Assembly (NCBI RefSeq): GCF_040954835.1
Contig: NC_090698.1
Span: 69,261,284 to 69,325,283, forward strand
Reading direction: 5' to 3'
Length of the DNA: 64,000 nt
Source of the DNA: Lepisosteus oculatus
Lineage: Eukaryota > Chordata > Actinopteri > Semionotiformes > Lepisosteidae
Position 1 is the stretch's first letter, and every line of letters starts with the position of its first letter. A program made the position numbers and the translations under genes. The notes under the pieces are model-generated. The model saw nothing but the letters and a program-made list of their open reading frames with translations. It searched no databases and was not told the origin of the DNA. This document shows, piece after piece, positions 32,611-45,328 of this stretch.

Positions 32611-34148
32611 TTTAACTATAAAGTCAACTTGAGCGTTTTGTTTTTAAACCGATCGCCCACCGCAGGTGAAGAAAGGAGGCAGGCTCTGTAGGGCTTTCCT
32701 GAATGTAGTTGATCCAGGCACATTGCGCGCAGGTCGGGGGGACGACGAGTGACAGAGTAAGCATTAAAAACAAATCTTATTTTACCGAAGGGACTTCACG
32801 TGGAAATTAAAAAAATAAATCCTAACCCCTTTTCCGGGAGGATGAACTAGTATAAGGCAGGAAAGGAAAGGACGGCTTTCTTGTGTTAGGCTCAAGGGTT
32901 TGAATGAGTACAAAATATTTTTTTCCCCATGAAGTGTCGGCGGAAAGACCATTTGTTTTGATGCAAGAAATGCACAAAATGTATAGCATATGAGAATGAA
33001 CGGTTGTGCCAATGTGTGACAATGCCCGAAAGAGATCGTTTATCCCTGCGGTTCTGAAATCCATTCTGAAGATCTGCTCTCGGGTCTGATCGATTTCGGG
33101 CGGCACCTGTTCCACGGGAAAGACGTTTTCGTCTCCCGCATGGACATAATGTGCCTTCTCTGAAGAAAAACACTTTGTATGTTCTTTTCTGCGATGACCC
33201 TTAAGATGGGGTTAGTCCCTTATACACTAAAATGTTTGGCTTTGCAGTAACTCGATCAGTTCGCAGAATCCAGACTTGATTGCGACTGCATTTCGCCGAC
33301 TGCTGATGAGTGTTTCCTGATCGGAACTTTCCTGCTTCCTGTCATGTGAATATATCCATTTGCTGAAGACAAATTGGGAATTTAAATCATGGCGTGGCAA
33401 AAAAAAAAAGCACAACTATTTTAATTAGATTGCATTTTTCATGCTCTGTCTTACTTATTGGTGACGATGAAGCAACGTCAGCTCTCGTAAGGTTTTAATG
33501 TCAAGTTAAGGCTCGGTATTATTTTTCACTTCTGGGCGAGCTTCAGAGAAGGGCTAAGGCATTCCTGTGGCCGAAACAGACGAGCATCTACCCGAGCTGA
33601 CTGACATGACCAGGGCCCTGTTGTTTAGAATGTCGTTATCGTAACTACGTCGTAAAAGCCTTTTCCAGCTGGGTGATCCTTCTGAAAAATCTTTTGAAAA
33701 TCTATTTTTTTTTTTAATGAATGGTTAATTATGCAATAATGTTACTGTAGGGATATATTTGTACACCACCACAGTATAGAATGATTTCCCCTCGCAGTTA
33801 AACCAAGGAAGAGCTACAACTCTAAGAAGAAAGTCAAAGCTACACAGCACAGAGCAAAGTGTTTGTCTTTATGTATCGAATATCCAATATACACTTGAAT
33901 TGTGGTGATTATGTATTCCCTACACTGAATGTACTTTCTATAGAATTCTTCCAGAAGTTGTAGTCATCACAGGTGCAGTGTCCCAGTCTGCTTTTATCTT
34001 GAAATGACAGAGATCAGTTCAGGTTGCATTCCAGCAGGTTCTGGTGTCGGTGCGTGGGGGACAGCTGTACGGTCCCCTTGCCGAGATGCCTCGGGGAAAG
34101 TCGGGGCAGATGTGGGGAGGTGCTCCTGTGTTCTCAGTCTTCCTGTGA

Positions 34149-34310
<162 letters not shown>

Positions 34311-34324
34311 TAACACGGGAGCTC

Positions 34325-34510
34325 GTTTCGAACCAGGAACAGGAGGCGCTTCTTTACCCAAAGGGTGGTGGGGGTGTGGAACGAGATACCCGGCCTGTGC
34401 CTTTGCTTCTTGCAAGGAAACAGCTGGATGAGATTCTTGGATCAATTAACTACTAACTTCCAAACAGCCTCGATGGGCCGAATGGCCTCCTCTCCTTGTG
34501 TTTGTAACCT
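34325..34510 (+). mobile_element. CR1/L2-like LINE 3' end
   Basis: CTTTACCCAAAGGGTGG, GGGGTGTGGAACGAG, CTGGATGAGATTCTTGG and CGATGGGCCGAATGGCC correspond to the C-terminal WNxLP..FKxRLDEILG end of a CR1/L2-type ORF2 plus a short UTR ending TTTGTAACC. Relatives in this window are at 55088-55190, 58505-58935 and 63735-63955. Confidence 0.65.
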
Positions 34511-34774
34511 CACAGGAAAATGGATAATCCTCCCTTGTTTTAGCTGTTGGCTGTTACCTGTAACATAAGCCAGAGCTGCATGGACGTTTGAGAAAGTTTC
34601 TCTTTCTCCCTTACGCCTGCCTCCTGTGGCCTCCTCTATCTCCCTCTCAGCTCCCCTCTTCCCTGCTCTCATGCTTACCTGCACTTCCTCTTCCAGGTAT
34701 ACGCTGGGCTTCTCGTTCTCTGGTTTTGCTCGCTCTGCCTGTCCTCCTTCTGCTTTCCTGCACTCTGTTCTCCA

Positions 34775-35302
34775 GCACTGACACTCGCACTGAAACTGAC
34801 GCACTGACACTGACATGCACCAACATCCCCTTACACACACACTGACACAGTGATACGCACACTGACGCCCTGACAAACGCTGACACAGTGATATGCACAC
34901 CGACGCACTCATATGCACACTGACAGTGATACGCACACTGATACACACACTGACACAGTAATAAGCACACTGACACAGAGTTACACACTGATACAAACAC
35001 CGACACACACACCGACGCACGGACACACACACCGACGCACGGACACACACACCAACACAGTGATACACACACTGACGCACTGATACGCACACTAACACAG
35101 TGATACGCACGCTGACACACACTAACACAGTGATTCACACACCGACGCACTGATACGCACACTAACACAGTGATACGGACACTAACACAGTGATACGCAC
35201 ACTGACACACACTAACACAGTGATTCACACACCGACGCACTGTTACGCACACTAACACAGTGATTCACACACCTAGGCACTGACACGCACACTGACACTG
35301 CG
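34775..35302. repeat. CACTGACAC-type minisatellite in NUDT2 intron
   Basis: Degenerate tandem units built on CACTGA(C/T)(A/G)CACA. Several 40-50 bp higher-order blocks recur (for example TGATACGCACACTAACACAG). The array gives long open frames on the reverse strand that are repeat artefacts. Confidence 0.9.
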
Positions 35303-35356
35303 GGGCACATCCGTGCTCCCCTGCCTCACCGCCCGGTCCCGCTCTCTGCCTCTCAG

Positions 35357-35676
35357 GCCACGTGGACCCCGGAGAAGACGACATGACCGCGGCCCTGCGG
35401 GAGACGGAGGAGGAGGCGGGCCTGGGCCCGGCCCAGCTCCGGCTGGTGGACGGGTACCGGAGGGAGCTGCGCTACGAGGTGCGGGGGCGGGCCAAGACGG
35501 TGGTGTACTGGCTGGCGGAGCTGCGGGACCCTGGCGCCGCCGTGCGGCTCTCGCGGGAGCACCAGGATTACCGCTGGCTGGGTCTGGAGCAGGCCTGCGG
35601 GCTGGCGGGGCACACCGACATGCAGGACGCCCTGAGGGCCGCTCATCACTTCCTCAGCACTGCCGCACAGCAGTGA
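35357..35676 (+). CDS. NUDT2: NUDT2 coding exon 2 with Nudix box
   Basis: The exon begins GC CAC GTG, completing the split Gly, and encodes HVDPGEDDMTAALRETEEE, AGL, then the RELRY..KTVVYWLAELRD and HQDYRWLGLEQA segments of NUDT2. It stops at TGA 35674-35676. The Nudix box G-x5-E-x7-REUxEExGU is complete, with all metal-binding glutamates present. The total protein is 146 residues against 147 in human. The exon is very GC-rich in third positions and lies between two related minisatellites. Confidence 0.97.
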
Positions 35677-35713
35677 CGCACGCTGACGCACACTGACGCA
35701 CATTGTCACACAC

Positions 35714-36400
35714 TTCTGCAGCACTGACGCACACTGACACACACTGTCACACACTTCTGCAGCAATGAAGCACACTGACTCTCACTGTCACACACTTCTG
35801 CAGCACTGACGCACGCTGACTCTCACTGTCACACACTTCTGCAGCACTGACGCACACTGACTCTCACTGTCGCACACTTCTGCAGCACTGACGCACACTG
35901 ACTCTCACTGTCACACACTTCTGCAGCACTGACGCACGCTGACTCTCACTGTCACACACTTCTGCAGCACTGACGCACACTGCAGCACTGACGCACACTG
36001 ACTCTCACTGTCACACACTTCTGCAGCACTGACGCACACTGCAGCACTGACGCACACTGACTCTCACTGTCACACACTTCTGCAGCACTGACGCACACTG
36101 TCTGACACCGACACACATCACTGATGCACTGTTGCACACTGGCACACACTGACTCACACTGGAACACTTTCACACTGTTGCAGACCAACACACAGCACTA
36201 ACGCATCAACTCCCACTGACACACAGCACTGATGCACTGTTGCACACTGTGACACATACTGGCAAACACTTTCACACTGTTGCAGACCAACACACAGCAC
36301 TAACGCATCGACTCCCGCTGACGGACGCACACTGACAAACGAATGCACTGGCACACATCGACGCACAGCACTAACTCACTGCCTCACACCGACACACTGA
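35714..36400. repeat. 41-bp minisatellite in NUDT2 3' UTR
   Basis: The regular unit is TTCTGCAGCACTGACGCACA followed by CTGACTCTCACTGTCACACAC. Units start at 35714, 35755, 35796, 35837, 35878, 35919 and 35960, then lengthen by about 17 bp through an extra GCAGCACTGACGCACACT. From about 36100 it decays into CACTGACAC-type sequence like that of the intron. Confidence 0.92.
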
Positions 36401-36613
36401 GGAGCACTGATGTTCACAAATACAGAGATCTCACACAGTAGCAAGACAGATACTCAGCACTGATTCTCACACATGTGGGGGTCAAGGTACAGCTCAGAGA
36501 TGTGCTGCTTTTTATTGTTTTTTGTTTCTAAAATAGTTACTTGATCTGTATTTAGCAATCATAGCGATATTTCTCTGTATTCTTCCCCAGTGAAAATGAG
36601 AGATAATATAACC

Positions 36614-36619
36614 AATAAA
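36614..36619 (+). terminator. Candidate NUDT2 poly(A) signal
   Basis: AATAAA, about 940 bp after the NUDT2 stop and the first good candidate after the minisatellite. Confidence 0.45.
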
Positions 36620-36640
36620 GGCAGCTCCCTGCCCATGGGT

Positions 36641-39600
36641 CTTTACTCAGATCATTAATGAGCTCTGCTGTCTCGTGTGGACAGAGATGGACACTCTCCA
36701 GTGAAAGACTGTTTCCTAGTCCTGATCTTGGAGCAACCTCATGCCTCCCGGTTTTTGTCCCATCTCATCTCTTGTTCTGTTAAAATTATTAACCACATCC
36801 ACCATTTCCAGAAAGGTGGCCAAAGGATAGCCTCACTTTGGTTTGAAATTGTTGTTCTCCCAGATCCGCTGGAATGCAATGCTTGGAAAGGTTTTTTTTG
36901 TCTCCTAAATTTGTTTTTATTACAGCTGGATTTTGTCCAGTTTTGTATGGAAAATGGATGGTGGGAAAAGAGTCTTTTTACAATTATGTTCAAACCTAAA
37001 ATCATCCTGGAAAAGCTGTACATTTAAGGAGTTTGAACATGTTCAGCAGGTCAGGCAGCAGGAACCCCATCTAGTTACTGCTGAAGATCCCCATATGTAA
37101 CTGAACAACTCTTAACACAATTTCACTCCAGTCTGAAAACCTTTTTTTTTTTAGTTGACAAAGATTTTGGTCACTTTCACAGCTTATGTAAATGGTCACT
37201 TTTTATATCTGTGCCATAACTCTGACCTAAATTGTGTTTTTTGATGGACATTTTTGCTTAATTTCCCAAATGTAACAGTGCAGAAAATCCCAGGTGTGCC
37301 CACCTGTTATTCTAATGGGGAGTAGTGTTAGAAATCACAGAAGACCGAGACAACACGGCTGGTAACAATACAGCATCCTTTATTTCACATTTGTTATTAA
37401 TCAGTAAATAGATGCAGAGAGACCAAAATAAAACCTACATGGAGAAAGAAGGGGGCTGGGAATTTGGGTCCTACAGAAAAAGGGGTAATGCAAAAGAAAC
37501 TATACCAACCAGGGGAAAAAAAAAAAGACAAAACTTGTGAATTTCAGATCAAGACACATTAAGAACACTTTAAATGCAGTGTTTTCAGTAGGCATATTGT
37601 TTAATTATTCAGAAGTTCAGACGCCCATGTTAACTTCTGCTAAAACCTTTTTTACTTCCCTAACAAACCGATTTCAATGAATTAGCTTCCTCACACCATG
37701 AGATGATTTGGAAAAGATGGTGAAGATTAAGAAGGGGAATGGGAGTCTGAGTTTTAAGACTGAGTCAGTCATGCTGCACTGACTCAGTGAATGCTGTGCC
37801 ATCACTGCATAGAGGCTGAGGAATGGGCTCTGGGGATGCAAGTCCTCACCAAGCCCAGTGGGGAACTGACAGCTGGCACTTTCAGCATTAAGGATTACTG
37901 TGCATTCATCATGTGGTGCCTGGAATACTGTGGCGGAGCATCTCTAGGGTTGAGCCCAGCAACCTCCTGTCAACTGGAACTACGTGTGCCAGGACTGTGA
38001 TTGGACTGGGCCACAGGTCAAGAAGACACTCGAGTGCCTTCAGGGTTTTTCATTCATGTCAAAGACACAGTGGCTGAAGTAGATCATCTGAACCGAGTTA
38101 AGCAGAAAGCTTGATAAAAAAAAGAGGTCACTCTACTCTCTGATTACCTCAAAACACGTGGTTATGACACACAAATGCAGTGGCTCACAAGTCTGAAATA
38201 TGAACACACAAGTGCGGCACAGAGGTGGTGACAAAATCAAGACCCGACACTTCCCCCCACAACACACAGTGTTGCAACATCCCTGCCCCATCTGAGGCTC
38301 TTAATCCTGCCAGGGCTGAGCCAGAGGTGCCCAGATGTGACGCTGCAGCCCTATTAAAACCCTGCTCCCCTCAGGACTGCAGAACCCCCTCGTCATCAAT
38401 TCAGATGAATCATTTCTTGCAATCTACACAGTGCAGTACTCTTCATTTCTTCAGGTCTTACGCCCCTGTGATATACATTTCAACCTTCTGTACTCACCCG
38501 GTGAAACGTGATGCACTCTGTAACATAACTGCATCCCAACCAGATGGTATTTCAGTACTTTCTTTCAGCTGTATGATTTCGTTTTCTAGGCAGTTCACAT
38601 TAAGAGTCTCGATCTTTGTAAAGTGCTAAATAAAAACCAAACATTTCTCTTCAGTATTTACTTGTAAAGCCTTGCTGACTAAGAGCCTGTGCAGTGAGGG
38701 AGTGCTGTTCTGAGCCCAACTTGATGAGAACACCCTGCTAGGGGGGGAAAGGCAGGAGCTTTTGAACTGTGCAGATCCTCTTCCTCATCTCTGAATAACT
38801 GCTTTGCTACATGCACTTTGTGTACGAAGGAAATCTGTATTCTGCTGAATGAAACTGGTGCAGACTACCATAATCAGCCTTCTAGAGTAAGCAATAATTT
38901 AGATCTGCAGCACAGTGCAACATGGAACAAGCCTGAATTTAAAGCAGTTTTTAATTCCTAGCCTGAAATCTTCTGCCCATTAATATGCCTGTATAATACT
39001 GGCTATGCTGATGTACCAGTTGTTCTGCAAGGGTGCCCAACTCCTGAGCACAACAGAATCTGGGTCTATTGGTTTTAATTTCCACCTAAGCTCCTACTGA
39101 GTGCAAAAAACTGGTCTAGTATAGAGCAACTGAACACCTTTCCAGTGGCTGATTTAGAGATAACCACCTGATCTGCAATAAACAAATTTGAGAAAGTACG
39201 GTGTCTTTTTGATAATGCCAAGAACTTTCCTTGATCAGGATTAAAAGATTGAAAATGAAATGTAAAAAAAAAAACATGGATGCAACTACCATTCTCCAAA
39301 CACAAGGTGGTCTTGAATGCCAACATCTCAGTGGGGCACAGAACACTGCAACTCACCACACTCCTACAGCGTGTGTCACACCCTCTTCGGGGTTTTAATG
39401 TGAAACAAATCCTTACCCAAATCAAACCTTAACAGGGTTAGAGAACAGTTTGCTGGTGCTGTGGCCTCACTCCTTTAAGTAAGGCGTTCAGTATCGAAAG
39501 GTGCAGTTAGCTTTGAAATCGCCTTCAAAAGTGCAACACTCACTGTTCACCTCTGAAAGGTAGACGTCAGTGTCTCTGTAGTCAAGAGGGCTCCCACAGT

Positions 39601-41640
39601 AAGGCACAAAGCTTGTGCACTTGTCCCGAAAACCGACAGCTAACCCAGCACTGTGCAGCATCAGTGGTCGGGGCTCTCCCATTATCAGACTGCTTCCATC
39701 CATCAGTCTGGCACACACCCCTGCCTAATGATCAGGGGTTACCTGGGAGACACTGAAAATAGTGCCTATAACACACAGCCCGTTATCTGGTCTTCTTTTC
39801 TGCACAATGCCCACCAAACACAAAATACCCCGGCAGAAAGTCTCTCCAGGTGCACAACACTGTTTGAGGCAGCACTCAAACCGACATCAGCAGGGCTCTG
39901 TGTGATGATTATTGCATTTGTGACTTTAGGGTGATTTAGCTGAATTTGCCCTTTTGTTTTACAGTGTTTTAGGATCACTGGGGCCAAAGAGTGTCCTTAT
40001 TCACTAAGTGGGCAACACTGGATCCGACATTCAGTTTTGATTAATTCAACAGCACTTCTTTACTAGGCGATTAATTCCGCCCCCTTTGAAATCACTGCAA
40101 TTTAACACTGATTTTGTGTCAAAACATATGGTTGCAATACAATGCAGTAAAAATAAATATTTTCTTAAGTGTGCATCAAAGAGAATGAGCAATAAAGAAC
40201 ACCAAGCAGTTTGTTTTCTTTCTTTCAACTTTTATCTTGCCAAAGCCTTTTAAATAACTCTAAAAAAAAACCCAGTGTCAGTGGAGCAGCGTAACTCCAG
40301 TTGCTGACACACTGATAACACCACAAATGCTGCATGGGCACAGAGTATGGACACATGCTATGAAACTTCAGTCTCTTTCAGCACTCTAGTAGTTTTAACC
40401 AAGTCAAATAAGGGATCTGAACAATCCAATACTCATTTTCCTTTGGACTGAGGACACACCACGGGTGGCAAAGTTGTGTTGATTGTAACCAAACCCTAAT
40501 TTAGAAATCGCTCCACCATCATTTGCCACTCTAATTCAACGGGTGAAGCAGCTTCTCACTTGTCTATGTGATCTGCTGTGCAATCAGGCTGCTGGCACCT
40601 CATGCCCAAGTGGGCCCTGCTCTTTAAGGGGTGGATGAGGTGGATCCTTTCCTATATGCGAGACACTTTGGGGACCTTGGTGATAACAAGCACTGTATAA
40701 ATGCAATTAATTAATGCAGTTAAGTATTAAATGTAGACAGCAGGCCCTGTTTGCAATCTGACATCCATCACACTGCCGGGTTTAGAAGCATTGTGCTCAA
40801 TCAAACAAGATTAATCAGTTCACCTCTTAACTCTGAGGATTCAATAAGCAACCTCCCAAAATAAAAGAGCCTCATTGGGCTAACAGGCTGGTTTCCACTG
40901 CTCTTATTTCTTATGACATGTCACACTGCAGAAAACACAAATTAAAACTTCTAACAACATCTGTTTTGTTTTCTTCTTGAAACTGAACCAACGTTTGAAG
41001 AAAGTCAACTTTCAAACTGCAGAAGTTGTGTCTTTGTCCAGACCTTTCTCTCTGGGCAGATGCAAAGTGTTGTTCGGGGTATTTCAACCCCAGTTATCAT
41101 CTTCAGGTTAGGCTGGTCGAAAAAGGAGCTGCTGAAGCTTTACAATTCGGTGATAATCCTGTGAAGGGTAAGTGCAAAGGACTGGAGAAGATACTGCTGC
41201 TTCGACTTTAAAGGTTTTTACCCCTATGCATTTCCTGTTAGCAGCAGCGGTCTGCCCAGCCCACTCCTCTGCTGGATGGCAGTGACTCTATGCTGATATA
41301 AGTACCTGCCCACCTCTGTCAGCTGAGCAGCCTGTGCAGCCCTGCCTTCACAAACCAGTACAGCAGCGTCCGTCTGTGGTGAGCAAATTTGCCTTATCCT
41401 TGCAGGTAAATCAGCAGTCTTCGTCTTTTCTCTCTTTTACAACCAGGGTGAAGCAGGGCAGCTCTATTTTTTACACCCTTCAAGTCTGTGTTTTTCTTCC
41501 TCAGAATTATAAGTTGTTTTTTTTTCCATTTTTTAATTTTACGGAGCTGGACAGAACGATGTGACAGCTGCTGCTTTGTACCAGATGATTCTTAACCCCC
41601 CCCCACAAAAAAAGCCAAATAAATCAAACGCATTAATTCA
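36641..41640. other. Intergenic, no gene recognised
   Basis: AT-rich sequence between the convergent genes NUDT2 and UBE2R2. A reverse-strand AATAAA (complement of 37379-37384) could end a minus-strand transcript. A LINE/SINE-like tail (GCACTGTATAAATGCAATTA) is near 40695. No open frame resembles a known protein. Confidence 0.5.
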
Positions 41641-41644
41641 GTGA

Positions 41645-42165
41645 TTAAACCCAGACATGCGGTCATGGTTTCCCAGTGGGAAGTTCTGGGACGTCTGCAC
41701 ACCTGCAAACCGCATCCCAGTCCCTGTTGAGAGCACGGAGATCAACAACACTGCGGTTCAGGACACTGTCTGGGCGCATGCAGGCGCGGTCCTAACCCAC
41801 AATGGCTTCCGGAACTACAACCGCTCCGCCAGGCGAATGGGCTCCGCAGTGGAACCTCTTTCCCCGGGAGCTCGCAGCCAGACTCCTGCGGGGCTGACGG
41901 CACCGAGTAAGCCGCAGTCTGAAGAAGTCCCGTTCCGCTTCCAGCCCAGCTCGGCGCCGCGGGAGCGTCCGAGGCGTCTGTGCGGCGCGGTGAGGCGGGC
42001 AGGCCGAGGGGCCCTGCACACGCGTTCCGGATCGTTCGCCCCCTCTCGCCAGCCTGAACCGATTACTGTCCTTTCTCGCCCGTCTGGCATTTCACATGGA
42101 GGGGCGGAGGGGGGGGGGGCTGGCGAGAGAGAGGGCGTGGAAGAGGGGAGGGGGTCCAGGAGGGT
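41645..42165. promoter_or_regulatory. CpG-rich block without an assigned gene
   Basis: It is much richer in GC and CpG than its surroundings (CGGCGCCGCGGGAGCGTCCG near 41953). It has an ETS/YY1-like string (ACAATGGCTTCCGGAACTAC) near 41800. It ends in a G/A-rich tract. It lies downstream of UBE2R2, and no coding exon was recognised beside it. Confidence 0.4.
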
Positions 42166-44235
42166 TTCTTTTTTTTTAAAAGAGGAATGAATGAGGGAGG
42201 GAAATATGAAATATGAAAAACGCATATTCCAACTTGACAGTCCCAAAAAAGCGACAAAGTTCGCTCCGATTTATATATCCATATCCTCTACTGCCTTACC
42301 CACCTAGCCTCAGTCACCTGTATTTATTCAATTGACTTTTCAGAGACTATTTAACCTCACCACCAGCACCCTCGGTCTCAGGTCTCGGCCCCTGTCCTGA
42401 GCAGCCCTCCTCCGAGTGGACACACGACTGCTGACCCGTCTGAAACTCAACTCAACTCCACACCCTTGCTTTCCAGCTCTCTGCTCCAGCTACAACGAGC
42501 TTGTCCATGCGGGTGTAATAATTATATTTTCACTGACGAGGCTCATTGGCAGTTTGGACTAAAACTGCAGACAGCTTGCACAGGGAACTGTGGGAGACCG
42601 CATGGTCCCCATCTGCTAAGGGCTGTGTCAGCAGGAAGGGGAATGCTGGGAATGATGGGGAGGGCTGTTCGGTGCTCAGTCGGGATTTGAGGTAAGCTCC
42701 CCCTCTCTCCCACTACCGTCTGGCCTGTGCCGAGGTACAACTGGAACCCTTCCAGGTCTCCCTCCACATTGCATATCGATGAGGTGAGTTATCTCTCTGC
42801 ATCTTCATGTTCTTTGCTCGTCTCATCAGTGACAGTAATATCCACACACTCAAGTGATGAGTGCAGAGTCGGAGGAACATTCATTTGAAATTAGCAGGCA
42901 TTTTGAAAACAAGCATGTTTCTAATCCTGCAGAGTTGACTGAGAACATTTGTTCCACTCTTCTGAAGGAAAAGAACACATTTTACAGATGTATTACAAGC
43001 TGCTACTGGGACGTTCTACTGCACTTTTACGAAACCTCATTTGTCCCAGTTATAAAACCTTTAACGAGTACCCCTTCTGACGAGTCTGATCTGTAAAAAA
43101 ATCCAAATATTTCAGTAGCTGTCTCACTGAAGTATCACTGCTGACAGTCTAGATCAACGGCTTCTAACCCCTTCCTCCAGTGTTTTTGTTATGATCATGA
43201 TATTGGCTCCACTCTGAAATTAGTTGTTCACACTAAATGTGTATAGTGCACAATGATACAACTATCCACTATTAGAAGTGCTTGCAGTAACACTAATAAC
43301 AAAAATCATCATCAGACCTCCCCCTTTAACAGAAACACTGACCTTTAATATATGCAGAGCCAAAGCAGCTACTGTACTATAACATGAGAGAAGGTAAATA
43401 CTAACACTTTAAAGGGGTGATTTCTCTCTGTCCCAATCACTGGCTGATCGTTGTGAGGACTGTTCAGGCTCATCGGAAACTGAGAACAGAGGTATGGCGG
43501 GAGTCTCGGGAAGCACCTGGCACAAGACAGAGGTCTGCGGCCAGAGACAGTAATCCTGTCTCACAGAAACGAAACACAAATAAAATCCAAACCTCTCCCC
43601 ATGTGGTAAGAGAAAACCCTGGGTCTATTCGCAAGGAGTGGAAACAAAGAGGGGGGAAAGCAGAAGGAAAAGGGCAGAGGGGGAGGGAGGAGAGGAAAGA
43701 GGAGTTGTGGGGGTTTTTGATCAAGGGTTGAGGTTGCCTTGTTTTCTTAAAGTTCCATTTCAGCACACAAGAGGACTTCTTGGTTTTTGGTTGTGTTGGG
43801 GGGGAGGGTGTGTGTGTGTGTGTAAAGGCAGACAGGCAAGCTAGACAGGCTTGAGCAGGGTGCTGCTGGGGCTGCAGTCACAACATCTTATTCTGGGAGT
43901 CTTTGTGACAGAGACACGCACAGGCATTCCTGAGGGGTGGGGAACAGGAGCAGGAGGTGCTGTCAGAACTGAGCACCGTACAGACACACAGAGGAAGGAA
44001 AGACAGGCGACCAAGACGCTGTGCGTTTAGTCTTGGACAGAACAAAGGAAGGTAAGGACAAGCGGACAGAGTTTCTCGGGGCTGGGCTGCAGCGGAAATG
44101 GAGGACAGGGGTCCGAGACAGAAAAGGTTTCACTGCATGTGGCGTGTGTGTGTGGTGGGGGGTGGGTGGGGGGGTGACAGGATCGGAGAGGGTGGGAATG
44201 GAGGGGTATCTGTCGGGCGAGGAAAGATGGTGAGG
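42166..44235 (-). other. Region below the UBE2R2 stop; probable 3' UTR
   Basis: UBE2R2 transcripts in other vertebrates have long 3' UTRs, so much of this may be transcribed on the minus strand. A reverse AATAAA (complement of 42323-42328) is one possible end. A GT microsatellite lies at 43809-43824. No coding signal was found. Confidence 0.4.
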
Positions 44236-44476
44236 TCAGGACTCCTCATTGCCGGAATCTTCATCATCATAGCAATCGCCCTCGCCCGCCTCGCCTGCTT
44301 CAGCCTCCTCCTCCTCTTCCTCCTCCTCCATGTCATCGTCGTACAGGTCATCGTACAGCAGGTCGGAGCTGCTGTCGTGGGAAGGCACTTTGGTCTGGAT
44401 GCAGTACTCAGCCAGCGTGGTGGGCACCTTCACTCCATCCTTCTCTGCCTCCGCCTTCGTGGCCAGAACCTGTTTT
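44236..44476 (-). CDS. UBE2R2: UBE2R2 last coding exon: acidic tail
   Basis: The reverse strand reads KQVLATKAEAEKDGVKVPT, LAEYCIQTKVPS, SSDLLYDDLYDDDM, an acidic run and DCYDDEDSGNEES stop. The SGNEES ending identifies UBE2R2 rather than CDC34/UBE2R1. The acceptor is CAG|A (complement of 44477-44478), and the split Arg codon is completed as AG+A. The acidic tail lets this E2 bind the cullin-RING canyon. The segment between LYDDD and DCYDD is about 18 residues against about 11 in human, expanded with Glu/Ala/Gly. Confidence 0.95.
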
Positions 44477-45328
44477 CTGTGTGTGGGGAAAAGAATGACT
44501 GTCACCGGAGAGAACACGATGCCACCTAGAGACCAAGACAGAAAGCCTGGGAGTGGTCAGCACATAGGTGATAGAGGTCTAAGGAAATATCCAGTGGCGT
44601 CCGGGTACATAGAGTTCTGACACAAGGTGGTGACAAAAGTCCGGGACAGCCCTAGCAGGATGGCAGGAAGTGCTATGCAGTAAGGGCCTTTCCGACACTG
44701 TGGACAATACAGATCTATTGTTAATTTTCTGAAAAGGAGGTGTGCTCAACTCATCGTCACTGGTGAAATCTTGCAGGTTACACACCTGGCCTGTTCTTAT
44801 ATGTATTCTAAGCTACAATACACTGTCCACAGTCTGTAAGCACAGTGTTACAATGCACACAGTGGGTACTGTCTGGTGCAATGTGCACTCTACAGTGTGG
44901 GCGATCAGTGTGGCAGTGTGTGTCAGTGCAGATTGTACTCTACAGTGTGGGGGATCAGTGTGGCAGTGTGTGTCAGTGCAGATTGTACTCTACAGTGTGG
45001 GGGATCAGTGTGGCAGTGTGTGTCAGTGCAGACTGTACTCTACAGTGTGGGCGATCAGTGTGGCAGTGTGTGTCAGTGCAGATTGTACTCTACAGTGTGG
45101 GGGATCAGTGTGGCAGTGTGTGTCAGTGCAGATTGTACTCTACAGTGTGGGGGATCAGTGTGGCAGTGTGTGTCTGTACAGATTGTACTCTACAGTGTGG
45201 GGGATCAGTGTGGCAGTGTGTGTCAGTGCAGATTGTACTCTACAGTGTGGGGGATCAGTGTGGCAGTGTGTGTCAGTGCAGACTGTACTCTACAGTGTGG
45301 GCGATCAGTGTCACAGTGCTTACGGTAC
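44477..45328 (-). other. UBE2R2: UBE2R2 intron 4
   Basis: 852-bp GT-AG intron. More than half is a 50-bp-unit minisatellite that begins about 15 bp after the donor. Confidence 0.9.
44889..45315. repeat. 50-bp minisatellite in UBE2R2 intron 4
   Basis: About 8.5 highly uniform units. TACAGTGTGG begins units at 44891, 44941, 44991, 45041, 45091, 45141, 45191, 45241 and 45291. Each continues GGGATCAGTGTGGCAGTGTG, TGTCAGTGCA, GATTGTACTC. Since 50 is not a multiple of 3 and no unit contains a stop, all three plus frames stay open through the array without coding significance. Confidence 0.97.

Larger units (their letters stand above)
35677..36640 (+). other. NUDT2: NUDT2 3' UTR (probable)
   Basis: This runs from the stop codon to just past an AATAAA at 36614-36619. 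Most of it is minisatellite. The poly(A) site was not seen directly. Confidence 0.5.

Noticed and set aside
34442-35258. Long reverse-strand open frames rich in Cys, Val and Ser
   Set aside because: They read through the CACTGACAC minisatellite in the NUDT2 intron; a repeat artefact.
41657-42190. 177-codon plus-strand frame in the CpG-rich block
   Set aside because: Composition follows the GC-rich DNA; no known family and no splice partners. Kept only as an orphan CpG block.
44889-45315. Direct repeats considered as a CRISPR-like array
   Set aside because: Units are contiguous with no unique spacers, and the genome is vertebrate.
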